From an uncultured Lachnospiraceae bacterium (lineage in GTDB: Bacteria; Bacillota; Clostridia; Lachnospirales; Lachnospiraceae), in contig CAJUCK010000018.1 of assembly GCA_910585395.1 (NCBI GenBank), forward strand, positions 2,580 through 26,352: 23,773 bases of DNA, read 5' to 3'. The notes under the pieces were generated by a model. That model did no database searches, had not been told where the DNA came from, and worked only from the letters and a program-made list of their open reading frames with translations. Position 1 is the first letter of the stretch; each line of letters opens with the position of its first letter. Made by a program: the position numbers and the translations under genes. Below, one piece after another: positions 13,637-21,616 of the stretch.

Positions 13637-15316
13637 ATGAAGAAATCTATCAAACAATCCACCCTAATGTATATTCTGAACGGAATTTCAATTATTTCAC
13701 TTTTGTTTCTGATTTATTCCCTGCTGTCGTTTACAAATGTAGAACAGCAGTTAAATGAAGCAAATGAGGACCGTTTTATGCTTACCTACAATGCAAATCG
13801 TTTTATGAACGGGTCTGCATACCTCACAAATGAAGTCCGTGCTTTTGCTTCCACCGGTGAACAACAGCATTATGATAATTACTGGAATGAAGTTAATAAC
13901 CTCAAGAACCGGGATATAGGGGTTGCCGCAATGCAGGAAATCGGCATCACCGCTGACGAGCAGACTATGATTGATGATATGTCCTCGCTTTCTAACGACC
14001 TGGTGCCTTTGGAAGATGAGGCCATGAAGCATGTACAGGAAGGAAATATGGAGGCGGCCATTGATTATGTATATGGAGAGGAATACAGCACCTCCATTGC
14101 AAAAATCAATTCAATCAAGGAACAATTTTTGGCTGATTTGGACAGCAGAACTTCGTCTGAAGTACAAGTTCTGACTGAAAAGTCTGAATCCATCGAAATT
14201 TCCATGATTGCAGCGTTTATAATTGTAGGCATTTTGCAGGTACTAATCATGATCATCACCAGGCTTCGGATTCTTGGACCCGTTATTAAAGTGCGAGATC
14301 AAATGGGTGAAATTTCTCAGGGAAATCTTTCCGCTGATTTTGCTATGCGGTCTGATACTTCTGAAATCGGGATGCTGGTGGAATCCATTCATGAAACCAA
14401 GAGGGAACTTAAGAAATACATACAGGATATTGATTCTAAGCTTGCCGACATGGCAGAGGGCAATATGGATCTTTCCATCGGCAATAATTACCGCGGTGAA
14501 TTTCTGCCTATTCAAAATGCAATGCGCCAGATTCTGGAATCCTTAAACCGTGCCCTTGCCCAGATTAATATAACCGCTGAAAATGTCTCTGAAGAATCCA
14601 GCAAAATGGCATCAGACGCACGTCTTCTCTCTGACGGTGCAGTTCAGCAGGCGTCCGCTGTCGAGGAATTGTCCTCAAGCATTCAGGAATTATCTGGCCA
14701 GGTAGACCGCACTTCCAACGATGCAGACACAGCTTGGAAATGTTCTACCGAAGCCGCTAAACAGCTTCTTGTTGCCAATGATAAGATGGCTTTACTGACC
14801 TCCGCTATGGAAGATATCTCCAATGCTTCCCGTGAAATCGGAGGAATTATCAAAACTATTGAGGATATCTCTTTCCAGACAAATATTCTCGCATTAAATG
14901 CGGCAGTAGAAGCTGCGCGTGCCGGAGAAGCAGGAAAAGGCTTTGCTGTTGTGGCAGATGAAGTACAGAATCTTGCAAATAAGAGTTCCGTTTCTGCACA
15001 GCACATTACAGAACTTATTGAAAATTCAATCAAGATGATTCGCAACGGTTCCACATTATCCACAGAAACTACGGAAGCGCTTGCCGCTGTGGTTGTAGGC
15101 GCTAAGCAGGCAACAGAATTGATAGAACAGATCGCAGAATCTGCTACTCAGCAGTCCCAGTCACTCCATCAGCTGACAATGGGAATGGAACAGATCGCGG
15201 AAGTGGTACAGACCAATGCCAGCACCGCGGAGAAATCTGCTGCCTCTGCTCAGGAACTTTATAAACAATCCAAGGATCTCAAAGTTTCAGTAAATAAATT
15301 CCAGCTCCGCGGATAG
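13637..15316 (+). CDS. Methyl-accepting chemotaxis protein with tandem HAMP domains
   Basis: Transmembrane receptor of 559 residues that would signal to CheA/CheW. Helix TM1 about 12-32; extracytoplasmic, mostly helical sensor about 33-186, like four-helix-bundle sensors; TM2 about 187-208; HAMP about 209-262; a second HAMP-like unit about 264-312 (LADMAEGNMDLSIG); then the coiled-coil signalling domain. The conserved hairpin tip QTNILALNAAVEAARAGEAG (414-433) and GFAVVADEVQNLA are intact. There is no C-terminal CheR/CheB tether pentapeptide. GGAGG lies about seven bases before ATG 13637. It is the only plus-strand gene and no other chemotaxis or flagellar gene is nearby, so it is an orphan receptor; ligand unknown. 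Confidence 0.94.
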   Translation: MKKSIKQSTLMYILNGISIISLLFLIYSLLSFTNVEQQLNEANEDRFMLTYNANRFMNGSAYLTNEVRAFASTGEQQHYDNYWNEVNNLKNRDIGVAAMQEIGITADEQTMIDDMSSLSNDLVPLEDEAMKHVQEGNMEAAIDYVYGEEYSTSIAKINSIKEQFLADLDSRTSSEVQVLTEKSESIEISMIAAFIIVGILQVLIMIITRLRILGPVIKVRDQMGEISQGNLSADFAMRSDTSEIGMLVESIHETKRELKKYIQDIDSKLADMAEGNMDLSIGNNYRGEFLPIQNAMRQILESLNRALAQINITAENVSEESSKMASDARLLSDGAVQQASAVEELSSSIQELSGQVDRTSNDADTAWKCSTEAAKQLLVANDKMALLTSAMEDISNASREIGGIIKTIEDISFQTNILALNAAVEAARAGEAGKGFAVVADEVQNLANKSSVSAQHITELIENSIKMIRNGSTLSTETTEALAAVVVGAKQATELIEQIAESATQQSQSLHQLTMGMEQIAEVVQTNASTAEKSAASAQELYKQSKDLKVSVNKFQLRG

Positions 15317-15335
15317 CATTCTGCCAGGACAATAT

Positions 15336-15380
15336 AAAAAGGACTTTCATCTGGGGTACTCTCCAGTGAAAGTCCTTTTT
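15336..15380. terminator. Bidirectional terminator between chemoreceptor and glyA
   Basis: AAAAAGGACTTTCA (15336-15349) pairs perfectly with TGAAAGTCCTTTTT (15367-15380); inside, CTGG/CCAG extends the stem past one bulged base. T-rich sequence follows on both strands. It separates two convergent genes. Confidence 0.9.
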
Positions 15381-15384
15381 AATT

Positions 15385-16620
15385 TTATAATGGATACTTA
15401 TCTGTCAGCTCTTTTACTATTTCACAAACTGCTGGGGATGCGCTTTCTCCCTCTTTGATCATTTTCGCAATACATTCTGCCACTTTATCCATATCCGCTT
15501 CTGTAAACCCTCTGGAAGTGACTGCTGGTGTGCCAAGACGGATACCGCTTGTGACAAACGGGGATTTCGGATCATTCGGAATGGTGTTCTTGTTACAGGT
15601 GATATTGACAGAATCCAGCAGCTTCTCCACTGCTTTGCCTGTCAAATCATACGGTGTCAGATCTACAAGCATCAAATGGTTGTCTGTTCCTCCAGATACC
15701 AGTTTAATCTCTCTGTCTGTCAGTCCTTTTGCCAATGCCTGGGCATTGTTTATAATATTCTGCTGATAAATTTTAAAACTTTCTTCCAAAGCCTCCTTGA
15801 AGCAGACTGCCTTTGCTGCAATCACATGCATCAGAGGCCCTCCTTGGATTCCTGGAAATACTGCCTTGTTAAAGTTAAATTTATCTGCCATTTCCTGATT
15901 TGCCAAAATCATACCGCCTCGTGGTCCCCGGAGCGTCTTATGGGTGGTAGTGGTTACCACATGAGCATATGGAACCGGACTTGGATGAAGCCCTGCAGCG
16001 ATAAGTCCTGCTATATGCGCCATATCTACCATGAGATATGCTCCCACCTCATCTGCAATTTCACGGAATCTCTTAAAATCAATAGTTCTGGCATAAGCGC
16101 TTGCTCCAGCAATGATCATTTTAGGGCTGCATTCCAGTGCAATTTCTCTTACCTTATCATAGTCAATAAAACCTTCATCATTGACGCCATATGGTACAAT
16201 TTTAAAATAAGAACCAGAAAAATTAACCGGGCTTCCGTGTGTCAGATGTCCGCCATGGTCCAGATTCATTCCCATCACAGTGTCTCCTGGCTCAAGCATT
16301 GCAAACTGCACCGCCATATTTGCCTGAGCGCCAGAATGAGGCTGTACATTGGCATAGTCACATCCAAACAATTCTTTGGCACGTTCAATGGCAAGATTTT
16401 CCACAACATCTACACACTCACAGCCGCCATAATACCTCTTGCCAGGGTACCCTTCTGCATACTTATTGGTCATTGGGCTTCCCATAGCTGCCATAACTGC
16501 CCTGCTCACCCAGTTCTCGGAAGCAATCAATTCAATATGGCTGTTCTGCCGTTCCATTTCTGCCGTAATGGCATCTGCCACTGCTGCGTCTGCTTTCTTA
16601 ACTTCATCAAATGAATACAT
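15385..16620 (-). CDS. glyA: Serine hydroxymethyltransferase
   Basis: PLP enzyme interconverting serine and glycine with tetrahydrofolate, main source of one-carbon units; cytoplasmic. 411 residues from ATG 16620, the usual family length. This start has AAAGGA nine bases upstream, while ATG 16683 would run through the promoter. Visible marks: LIASEN (31-36), the folate/PLP region NVQPHSGAQAN, VDMAHIAGLIAAG, and the Schiff-base lysine 228 in VTTTTHKTLRGPRGG. One change is Trp for the usual Phe after LIASEN. It has its own promoter and ends at the bidirectional terminator, so it is probably monocistronic, although read-through from the upstream operon is possible because no clear terminator lies before it. 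Confidence 0.97.
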   Translation of the reverse strand: MYSFDEVKKADAAVADAITAEMERQNSHIELIASENWVSRAVMAAMGSPMTNKYAEGYPGKRYYGGCECVDVVENLAIERAKELFGCDYANVQPHSGAQANMAVQFAMLEPGDTVMGMNLDHGGHLTHGSPVNFSGSYFKIVPYGVNDEGFIDYDKVREIALECSPKMIIAGASAYARTIDFKRFREIADEVGAYLMVDMAHIAGLIAAGLHPSPVPYAHVVTTTTHKTLRGPRGGMILANQEMADKFNFNKAVFPGIQGGPLMHVIAAKAVCFKEALEESFKIYQQNIINNAQALAKGLTDREIKLVSGGTDNHLMLVDLTPYDLTGKAVEKLLDSVNITCNKNTIPNDPKSPFVTSGIRLGTPAVTSRGFTEADMDKVAECIAKMIKEGESASPAVCEIVKELTDKYPL

Positions 16621-16639
16621 TGTCTCTTTTCCTTTCGTC

Positions 16640-16668
16640 TCTGTATATTTTTGTATTTCTTTTGACAA
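16640..16668 (-). promoter_or_regulatory. Promoter of glyA
   Basis: Minus-strand TTGTCA (16663-16668) with TACAGA after 17 bases (16640-16645) or the better TATACA after 15 (16642-16647). No glycine riboswitch or other leader fits in the short 5' region. Confidence 0.5.
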
Positions 16669-16696
16669 CCGCGTATATCGCATTAATGATATAATG

Positions 16697-16981
16697 TTAC
16701 TTTTTGAATGTCAATAAGAAAAAAATCTGCATCATCAGTATTGCAGGCACCCCCAGTACAAAATACCAATGTCTGGTTTTATGGTGAAATACATACATTC
16801 CTATCCAGGTTCCCAGACTTCCTCCTATGATACTGAGCAGAAAAAATGTTTTCTCTGCAATCCGCCATTTCTTATGCCTTGCCTTCCACTTGTCCAGTCC
16901 CATGAGAAAAAAACCTGCTGCATTCACAATCAACACGTATCCCAGACACAGATATTCCACATCCATCTGAAATTTCGTCAT
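16697..16981 (-). CDS. DUF1294-family small membrane protein
   Basis: 94 residues with about three hydrophobic segments (near 9-27, 45-62 and 70-91). The family marks are MGLDKWKAR, then a glycine-rich segment GGSLGTWIGM and the following VFHHKTRHWYFVLGVP, matching the DUF1294 pattern of a Gly-Gly/His-Lys-Thr core. Function is not established for the family. The start lies three bases after the stop of the DUF368 gene, with GGGAGAAG upstream, so it is the last gene of the aminotransferase operon. It ends 76 bases before the glyA start, within which the glyA promoter lies. Confidence 0.85.
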   Translation of the reverse strand: MTKFQMDVEYLCLGYVLIVNAAGFFLMGLDKWKARHKKWRIAEKTFFLLSIIGGSLGTWIGMYVFHHKTRHWYFVLGVPAILMMQIFFLLTFKK

Positions 16982-16984
16982 CTT

Positions 16985-17833
16985 CTACTCTTCTCCCAGC
17001 TTCAGAGCAGCAAAAACCCCCACAAGAAATGCTGCAATTCCCGTGATGATCGTGATAATTGTAATCGTTCCGAAGCTGTTCATCAAAAGAATTGCTACAG
17101 GCGACGCAACAATCAGTCCAATAATTGCCCAATAAGCAATCTCAGGAAATTTCTCGAAAATAATCTCAATCGCTTTGGCGATAGCAAAAATTCCCACCAC
17201 AACGCCCAGCCCAAAAGGTACCAACACTTTGCATCCTTCTAAAAGCCCAGGCACATGAAACGAAACTAGATTATCAATAAAGCCATTAATTTCACTAAGC
17301 ACTGGCGTATAATATCCCATCAGCATCAGCATCATAGATCCGCTTACCCCAGGAATAACCATGGTCGCAGATGCCACAATGCCCACCCCAAATATTTTAA
17401 GAACATTTACCAGGCTAAAACTTAAATCGGCTGCAGCACCTTCCTGTTCTCCCAGCAGAGCAAGCCCCGCCACCAATGCAAAAAACAGTAAAAAGGCAAG
17501 GATATGGCTGAGACGGATGGTTTTGCCCTTTACCTTTCCTGCAATTGCAGGAAGTCCTCCCACAATCAGTCCGATAAACAAAAGATTCATCTGAAAAGGC
17601 ACTTTGGCAAACATAAACTCTATAATCCGGGCCAGAACCACAATTCCCAGCGCCATACCAATCACAATAGGGATCAGAATCTTCATACTCTTTTTAAACT
17701 CAGAAAACAGATGAGTCGCCGCATGGATCATTTTATCATAGATGCCCATAGAGACCGCCATAGTTCCGCCGCTGACTCCAGGAATGATATTTGCCACTCC
17801 CATCATCACGCCCTTTAAAATCATTTTAATCAT
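16985..17833 (-). CDS. DUF368 membrane protein, PopT-type polyprenyl-phosphate transporter family
   Basis: 282 residues, eight or more hydrophobic segments. The two halves each carry the characteristic motif: ANIIPGVSGGTMAVSMG near the N-terminus (15-31) and TMVIPGVSGSMMLMLMG near the middle, as expected for an internally duplicated, re-entrant fold. Members of DUF368 have been reported as undecaprenyl-phosphate translocases (PopT) that recycle the carrier lipid for wall synthesis; the role here is by family. The start overlaps the hisC-like stop as ATGA, with AGGAGA upstream, so translation is coupled. Placement behind amino-acid aminotransferases has no obvious metabolic reason. Confidence 0.88.
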   Translation of the reverse strand: MIKMILKGVMMGVANIIPGVSGGTMAVSMGIYDKMIHAATHLFSEFKKSMKILIPIVIGMALGIVVLARIIEFMFAKVPFQMNLLFIGLIVGGLPAIAGKVKGKTIRLSHILAFLLFFALVAGLALLGEQEGAAADLSFSLVNVLKIFGVGIVASATMVIPGVSGSMMLMLMGYYTPVLSEINGFIDNLVSFHVPGLLEGCKVLVPFGLGVVVGIFAIAKAIEIIFEKFPEIAYWAIIGLIVASPVAILLMNSFGTITIITIITGIAAFLVGVFAALKLGEE

Positions 17834-18894
17834 ACATTCTCTCCTAAATATTGTTTTAAAAATTCTATCAGTATTTTCATCTCCTGATCGGTACCAATGG
17901 TTATCCGCAAATAATTGTCTATCCTCGGTTTATCAAAATATCTCACATAGATTCCCTGTGATTTTAATGCCTCAAATATCTTTACTGCTGGACATTTGGA
18001 ATGGCTTGCAAATATAAAATTACTGCTGGAATCTGGAAAAACAAACCCCAGCCTGGCCAGCTCCTTCTTGGTCCACTCTCTTGTGAAAATGATTTTATCA
18101 ATGGTTTCCCTGAAATACGCCTCATCTCTTACTGATGCTGCTCCCATGGCAACGGTAACTGTATTCATCGTGTAAGAATTAAAAGAATACTTGGCATCAT
18201 TTAAGTATTTTATCAGCTTTTCATTCCCAAATGCATAACCAATCCTCATTCCGGCCAGACTTCTGGATTTGGAAAACGTCTGGACCACAAGCAGATTATC
18301 ATATTCAGACAACAGTTTTATTGCCGATTCACCTCCAAAATCAATATATGCCTCATCAATAATCACAATTACATCCTGATTTGCAGCAATAATTTCTTCT
18401 AACTCTGACAAGTCTTTTTCCACCCCGGTAGGCGCATTGGGATTGGGAATCACAATACCCCCGCAGTCTTTTTTATAATCTTCTGTACAGATTTCAAACT
18501 TATCGTTCAAAGGCTGCCGCTCATAGGGAATTCGGAACAAATCTGCCCATACATCATAAAAGGAATACGTAATATCTGGAAACAGAATCGGCTTCTTCCC
18601 GTTGAAAAAGGTGAGAAAACTCATTGCCAGCACATCATCAGATCCCACCCCCACAAAAACCTGCTGAGGATTTACTCTGTAGTATCCCGCAAGCTCCTGT
18701 ATCAGTTCCTCTGCAGCAGGATCGGGATATTTTCTGAGAATCTGACCCTCCATATTCTGCAAAACTTTCAGCGCTTCTGGTGACGGCGGATATGGATTTT
18801 CATTAGTATTTAATTTAATAATATCAGAACGGACAGGCTGTTCCCCAGGTGTATAAGGAATGACTCTCCGCACATTTTTTTCCCACGCTGCCAT
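17830..18894 (-). CDS. hisC: Histidinol-phosphate aminotransferase-like PLP enzyme
   Basis: 354 residues, fold-type I aminotransferase of the HisC branch, cytoplasmic. Marks: KLNTNENPYPPSP near 27-39, NPNAPTG (151-157), DEAYIDF (180-186), PLP lysine 209 in TFSKSRSLAGMRIGY with the phosphate-binding arginine. In histidine synthesis it converts imidazole-acetol phosphate to histidinol phosphate; relatives act on aromatic amino acids or cobalamin precursors (CobD). No other his gene is nearby, so the substrate is open. AGGAGG lies six bases before ATG 18894, 21 bases after the stop of the preceding aminotransferase gene, and the 3' end overlaps the DUF368 gene. Confidence 0.8.
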   Translation of the reverse strand: MAAWEKNVRRVIPYTPGEQPVRSDIIKLNTNENPYPPSPEALKVLQNMEGQILRKYPDPAAEELIQELAGYYRVNPQQVFVGVGSDDVLAMSFLTFFNGKKPILFPDITYSFYDVWADLFRIPYERQPLNDKFEICTEDYKKDCGGIVIPNPNAPTGVEKDLSELEEIIAANQDVIVIIDEAYIDFGGESAIKLLSEYDNLLVVQTFSKSRSLAGMRIGYAFGNEKLIKYLNDAKYSFNSYTMNTVTVAMGAASVRDEAYFRETIDKIIFTREWTKKELARLGFVFPDSSSNFIFASHSKCPAVKIFEALKSQGIYVRYFDKPRIDNYLRITIGTDQEMKILIEFLKQYLGENV

Positions 18895-18915
18895 ATGATA
18901 CCTCCTGGCTGTCTT

Positions 18916-20118
18916 CTACTTTTTTTCTTTTACCAATCCGTATGCCTGCGCCAATTTTTCAAAAGCCGGAAGAGAACGCTTTATCATTTCATAAGAAACG
19001 CAATAGGCAAGACGTACAAAACCTGGACATGCAAAGGTAGCGCCTCCCACCAGAAGGATATGGTATTTCTTAGCTTCCTCCACAAACTTTTTCTCTTCAG
19101 CTTCTGGAGATTTGATAAACAGATAAAACGCCCCCTGAGGCTTTATGCACTGAAAACCAAGCTCTGTCAATTTATCATAAATCAGTTTCCGGTTCCTGTC
19201 ATAATACGCCACATCAGTAGTCGAATCAATGGCCTTTACCAAAGCTTTCTGCATCAGTGACGGAGCATTGACAAATCCCAGCACCCTGGTTGCCACAGAT
19301 AACCCGCTGCATACTTGTTCACAATCAGTCATCTGCGGACAGACTGCAATGTATCCGATTCTCTCTCCCGGAATGGAAAGGGACTTACTGAAAGAATATG
19401 TCACAAAAGTATTTTTATAATATTTTGTCAAAAATGGAACTTGATTTCCATCGTAAACCAGCTCACGGTAAGGCTCATCAGAAACCATATATATCTCTCG
19501 CTGATACTCTTTCTGCTTTTTCTCCAGAATTTCTGCCATTTTCTGAATCGTTTCCTCTGAATAGACAACCCCTGTGGGATTCACCGGATTGTTGATAATC
19601 ACAGCACAAGTTTTTTCAGTGATTTTCTGCTCAAAATCTTGAAAGTCTGGCTGAAAGTCAGCAGTATTTGGTGTTACTTCTTTTAAAATCCCCTGATGAT
19701 TTGCCACATATCCCCGGTATTCACCAAAATAAGGCGCCAGTGCAAGCACCTCATCTCCTGGATCTAAAATCGTCTTAAACACTACATTCAGCGCTCCTGC
19801 AGCCCCCACTGTCATAACAATATGTTTCCCTTCAAACTCTGTTTCAAACCGTTTATTAAGATTATCTGCCACCACTTTCCTGGTTTCCGGATATCCTGCG
19901 TTATCCATATAGCCATGAAGTTCCAGAGAATTCTCATTTTCAACCGCATCTATGATCGCCTGATTGTATTCTGCTGGAACAGGCGTCATCGGGTTTCCCA
20001 GACTGAAATCATATACGTTCTCCGCCCCAACTTTCGCCGCCATTTCTTTTCCTTCCAGAAACATGGCGCGAATTGCCGAGCTGTTTGCCACTGCCTCCTG
20101 CATTTTCTTTGAAATCAT
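18916..20118 (-). CDS. Class I/II PLP-dependent aminotransferase (AspB-like)
   Basis: 400 residues, fold-type I aminotransferase; complete. Marks: FSLGNPMTPVP near 38-48, NNPVNPTGVVYS (176-187), SDEPYRELVYDG with Asp214, PLP lysine 245 in YSFSKSLSIPGERIGY, and a C-terminal substrate arginine in PGFVRLAYC. Family members transfer amino groups between amino acids and 2-oxoacids, often aspartate, alanine or aromatic residues; the exact substrate is not readable. AGAGGA precedes ATG 20118 by seven bases. First gene of an operon with the HisC-like, DUF368 and DUF1294 genes. The only promoter-like signal is a TAGAAT -10 box without a good -35, in the gap after the GH53 terminator. Confidence 0.9.
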   Translation of the reverse strand: MISKKMQEAVANSSAIRAMFLEGKEMAAKVGAENVYDFSLGNPMTPVPAEYNQAIIDAVENENSLELHGYMDNAGYPETRKVVADNLNKRFETEFEGKHIVMTVGAAGALNVVFKTILDPGDEVLALAPYFGEYRGYVANHQGILKEVTPNTADFQPDFQDFEQKITEKTCAVIINNPVNPTGVVYSEETIQKMAEILEKKQKEYQREIYMVSDEPYRELVYDGNQVPFLTKYYKNTFVTYSFSKSLSIPGERIGYIAVCPQMTDCEQVCSGLSVATRVLGFVNAPSLMQKALVKAIDSTTDVAYYDRNRKLIYDKLTELGFQCIKPQGAFYLFIKSPEAEEKKFVEEAKKYHILLVGGATFACPGFVRLAYCVSYEMIKRSLPAFEKLAQAYGLVKEKK

Positions 20119-20180
20119 CTCATCATCCTCTTTCTGTCATTTTTCAAACAATTCTTTTCCATTCTATCACGAATAATTGA

Positions 20181-20214
20181 AAAAAAAAAGAGGTACATTT
20201 CTGTACGCTCTTTT
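20181..20214 (-). terminator. Intrinsic terminator of the galactan operon
   Basis: AAAAGAG/CTCTTTT (20186-20192 with 20208-20214) and inner GTACA/TGTAC (20193-20197 with 20202-20206), one bulged base, tetraloop; followed on the minus strand by ten Ts. It lies 10 bases past the GH53 stop. Confidence 0.9.
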
Positions 20215-20224
20215 ATATATAGAT

Positions 20225-21358
20225 TCAATTTTTGAACTTTTTAATCACATCCAATGCTGGAAGAGGTCTTCCCTCATAATCAAACAACGCCTGATTTGCC
20301 CATTCATTGCCGCATGGACCTGGATCTTTCATATATTTCAAGGATGCCTCTGTAGCCCAGCCGCTTCCTGGCACTGGAATCCATGCTGGTTCCCAATAGA
20401 AAAATCCTCTGCCCAATCCTTTGGGCACTCCGGCAATCCGCTTCATCAAATCTTCCATAAAGTCCGCCTGCCCCTTTTTTGTCATAGGATATTCGATTTT
20501 CTTTACCAGAGACGGCTTGGTCGCCATGCCTTTGCGCTCTCCTTGTTTGAGATTTTCATATTTGGCATAATCCTCCATCGTATAGCCCATGGATACCTCT
20601 GCTACAATCAGCTCTTTGCCGTAGCGCTGCGCCAGATCCTGCATATTATTTTCCAGATCTTTCAGAGAACCATGCCAGAAAGGATAATAGGACAAACCAA
20701 TAATATCAAAATCCAAACCGTCATTTTCAAAATAACTGTCAAACCATTCCCGATACAGCGCATTATTGCCTCCGTTATCTAAATGGATCATAATTGGCAT
20801 ATTTCGGTCTACTGCCCGCACTGCCCGGATTCCTGCATTGACAAACCAGGCAATATTCTCATAATTTGGGCGCTTCCCATCCGGCCATAATAAGCCGTTG
20901 GACAATTCATTTCCTATCTGAATCATATCTGGAAATACACCCTCTGTCCTGAAATTTCTCAGCATGGCAAGAGTATAATCATACACCGCATATTCCAGGC
21001 GTTTTCCCGTAAAATCTGCCCATGCCTTGGGTTTAATCTGCTTACCAGGATCTGCCCAGAAATCACTGTAATGTACATCCAGCAGAATATACATGCCCCG
21101 CTCACGAACACGCTTTGCCAGAGTAATCACAGAATTCATATCGTTTGTACCGCCCCCATAAGGTTCTCCCTCTTGAGAATACGGATGATTCCAGAGCCGA
21201 ATTCTTATGGCATTCGTACCATATTCCTGCAAAATAGACAGTACGTCTCTCTCATCACCGTCAGCGTCCAGGAATTTAGCCCCCAGCGATTCCAGCTCCA
21301 AAAGTGTAGAAACATCCATTCCCTTAATAAATTTTATTTTTTCTGATATCTTTCCCAT
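20225..21358 (-). CDS. GH53 endo-beta-1,4-galactanase, apparently cytoplasmic
   Basis: 377 residues, (beta/alpha)8 glycosidase cleaving beta-1,4-galactan (arabinogalactan type I). Marks: FIKGMDVSTLLELE near the N-terminus, IRIRLWNHPY (51-60), LLDVHYSDFWADPGKQ, acid/base Glu151 in IQIGNELSNGLLWP and nucleophile Glu254 in IVAEVSMGY, then YYPFWHG. These are complete and unambiguous for family GH53. There is no signal peptide: the first 12 residues are MGKISEKIKFIK, although characterised bacterial GH53 enzymes are generally secreted. It lies downstream of a GH2 beta-galactosidase and two other genes on the same strand, so it likely acts on imported galacto-oligosaccharides. GAGGT precedes the start by eight bases. 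Confidence 0.93.
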   Translation of the reverse strand: MGKISEKIKFIKGMDVSTLLELESLGAKFLDADGDERDVLSILQEYGTNAIRIRLWNHPYSQEGEPYGGGTNDMNSVITLAKRVRERGMYILLDVHYSDFWADPGKQIKPKAWADFTGKRLEYAVYDYTLAMLRNFRTEGVFPDMIQIGNELSNGLLWPDGKRPNYENIAWFVNAGIRAVRAVDRNMPIMIHLDNGGNNALYREWFDSYFENDGLDFDIIGLSYYPFWHGSLKDLENNMQDLAQRYGKELIVAEVSMGYTMEDYAKYENLKQGERKGMATKPSLVKKIEYPMTKKGQADFMEDLMKRIAGVPKGLGRGFFYWEPAWIPVPGSGWATEASLKYMKDPGPCGNEWANQALFDYEGRPLPALDVIKKFKN

Positions 21359-21397
21359 AACCCTCTACCTCTTTTTCCTTTGAATGTGATTTTGTTG

Positions 21398-21616
21398 TCA
21401 GTCAAAATCAAACTTGGTAATACGCTTTGCCATTGCGCCGTAACGAAAACGAACCATCTCATTTTTCTCAAGAACGTCCTTCTCGTCTCCCGTATACTGA
21501 CAGCGTATACAATAAAATTCATCCTTCTCCTTATCATAAAACATATCAATATCTAAATCCCGCATAAAGCATGAGGGACATCTGTAATTTAATTTGCCTT
21601 TTCCAGATTGAGCCAT
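21398..21616 (-). CDS. Small zinc-ribbon protein
   Basis: 72 residues with two CxxC knuckles, CPSC (13-16) and CIRC (36-39), separated by 19 residues: a typical zinc-ribbon layout. The C-terminal third is charged and short. The start at 21616 has a near-perfect AAGGAGGTG site with a 10-base spacer located inside the end of the upstream 611-residue gene, which it overlaps by 28 bases; this supports real, coupled expression. The role is unknown. Zinc ribbons of this size may bind nucleic acid or protein partners; its setting between two carbohydrate-enzyme genes gives no clear function. Confidence 0.75.
   Translation of the reverse strand: MAQSGKGKLNYRCPSCFMRDLDIDMFYDKEKDEFYCIRCQYTGDEKDVLEKNEMVRFRYGAMAKRITKFDFD

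Noticed and set aside
15676..16614. 312-codon open frame on the plus strand
   Set aside because: It is antisense to glyA, whose motifs are fully conserved; composition is Cys/His-rich and it has no ribosome binding site or family resemblance.
16621..16696. Glycine or SAM/THF riboswitch before glyA
   Set aside because: Only 76 bases are available, holding the promoter and ribosome binding site; no conserved hairpins.
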